NCBI GenBank assembly: GCA_016875695.1
Contig: VGPB01000122.1
Location: 1 to 5,687 of the forward strand
DNA length: 5,687 nucleotides
Source: Chloroflexota bacterium
GTDB lineage: Bacteria > Chloroflexota > Dehalococcoidia > UBA2979
Reading direction: 5' to 3'
In this document: in pieces, positions 5,338 through 5,687 of the stretch
Layout: each line of letters begins with the position of its first letter
Position numbering within the stretch: position 1 is the first letter of the stretch
Notes under the pieces: model-generated
What the model saw: the letters and a program-made list of their open reading frames with translations, nothing else
The model's database searches: none
What the model was told of the DNA's origin: nothing
Program-made: the position numbers and the translations under genes

Positions 5338-5687
5338 CCGCCCCGGGCTGGCCGCAAGGGCCCACGCGCGGCCGCGGGCCACTCGCGGCGTAGGGGGATT
5401 CCCCTAGCAGGCTGCTGAAGGAGCGCAGGCAGATGGTAGAGGACGGAGGGGAGGGGCCGGCAGCCACCCATCGCTGTCGTGACGTTGCGTTGTTGGGGTT
5501 CTGCGGCACGGTCGCGGACGCACGGAGGCTGGGCGGCGACCTCCAGCTTCGCCATGCGCACGAGGTTGTAGGCGGCGGCCGTGAACTCGAGCCAGCAGCG
5601 GTTGCGGGCGAGCCCCAGGAAGCGCAGCTTGCGCCCGCCGCCCACGGTCTTCACCCAGCCGCAGACTTGCTCCACGAGCTTGCGCCG
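5334..5687 (-). CDS. IS5-family transposase, C-terminal part (5' end beyond the window)
   Basis: The minus strand enters at the right edge and reads KLVEQVCGWVKTVGG, then a segment ending in FTAAAYNLVRMAKL. This is the typical C-terminus of IS5-type DDE transposases; the Glu in VEQVCGW is probably the last acidic residue of the DDE triad. Homology I recognise ends near 5550. The frame then continues without a stop through the element end at about 5408 and into the apt 3' end, stopping at 5334-5336. The last 70 or so codons are therefore probably not genuine transposase, and the real stop may have been lost by mutation or frameshift. The N-terminal domain and the first catalytic residues lie outside the window, so activity cannot be judged. 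Confidence 0.75.
   Translation of the reverse strand, partial: RRKLVEQVCGWVKTVGGGRKLRFLGLARNRCWLEFTAAAYNLVRMAKLEVAAQPPCVRDRAAEPQQRNVTTAMGGCRPLPSVLYHLPALLQQPARGIPLRREWPAAARGPLRPARGG
5391..5406. repeat. Short inverted repeat between apt and the IS end
   Basis: TAGGGG (5391-5396) and CCCCTA (5401-5406) are a perfect 6-bp inverted repeat around GATT. It could be a weak terminator for apt, a preferred insertion target, or part of the IS end. Confidence 0.4.
5408..5687 (-). mobile_element. Insertion sequence of the IS5 family, one end only
   Basis: CAGGCTGCTGAAGGAG from 5408 resembles the terminal inverted repeats of many IS5-type elements. It is preceded by CTAG (5404-5407), which fits the YTAR target duplication of the IS5 subgroup. 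The transposase C-terminus lies inward on the minus strand, so this is the transposase-3' end of the element. The other end, needed to confirm the inverted repeat and duplication, is outside the window. Confidence 0.6.

Overview
This is a compact, very GC-rich bacterial window (third codon positions almost all G or C, several GTG starts) with genes packed on both strands. Taxonomy cannot be fixed from it. The GC bias, the ferredoxin:thioredoxin reductase without a neighbouring variable subunit, a formyltransferase-NRPS fragment and an IS5-type insertion sequence would suit Chloroflexota, Rokubacteria/NC10-like lineages, Actinobacteria or Desulfo-type proteobacteria. This is inference only.

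Layout, left to right. (1) 1-1124, minus strand: the N-terminal part of a large assembly-line enzyme. It has a formyltransferase domain with an intact N-H-D catalytic set, then the start of what looks like an NRPS condensation domain, and it runs off the left edge. (2) 1334-1831, plus strand: the catalytic subunit of ferredoxin:thioredoxin reductase (FTR). Its last active-site cysteine codon is TGA, and the frame continues for 61 conserved codons to a TAG. A hairpin resembling a bacterial SECIS follows the TGA. The best reading is a selenocysteine-containing FTR. (3) 1960-2286, minus strand: thioredoxin, the expected FTR substrate, facing it across a strong hairpin. (4) 2459-2860, plus strand: a CsoR-type Cu(I)-sensing repressor with a recognisable sigma70-type promoter and a perfect operator-like palindrome over the predicted transcription start. 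(5) 4722 to 2897, minus strand: a two-gene operon, a class I SAM-dependent methyltransferase followed by plsX, joined by a 4-nt GTGA overlap. (6) 4816-5337, plus strand: adenine phosphoribosyltransferase interrupted by an in-frame TAG and carrying changes at normally conserved residues; probably a pseudogene or a sequencing error. (7) 5408-5687: the end of an IS5-family element with the C-terminus of its transposase on the minus strand.

How it fits together: FTR and thioredoxin form an electron chain (ferredoxin to [4Fe-4S]/Cys-Sec FTR to thioredoxin to target disulfides). CsoR is a self-contained, probably autoregulated metal-response unit with no copper exporter in view. PlsX supplies acyl phosphate for phospholipid synthesis. 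The most notable item is the UGA at the FTR active site, supported by exact cysteine spacing, an intact downstream frame, a well-placed hairpin, and a local cluster of A/T-ending codons exactly where the hairpin lies.
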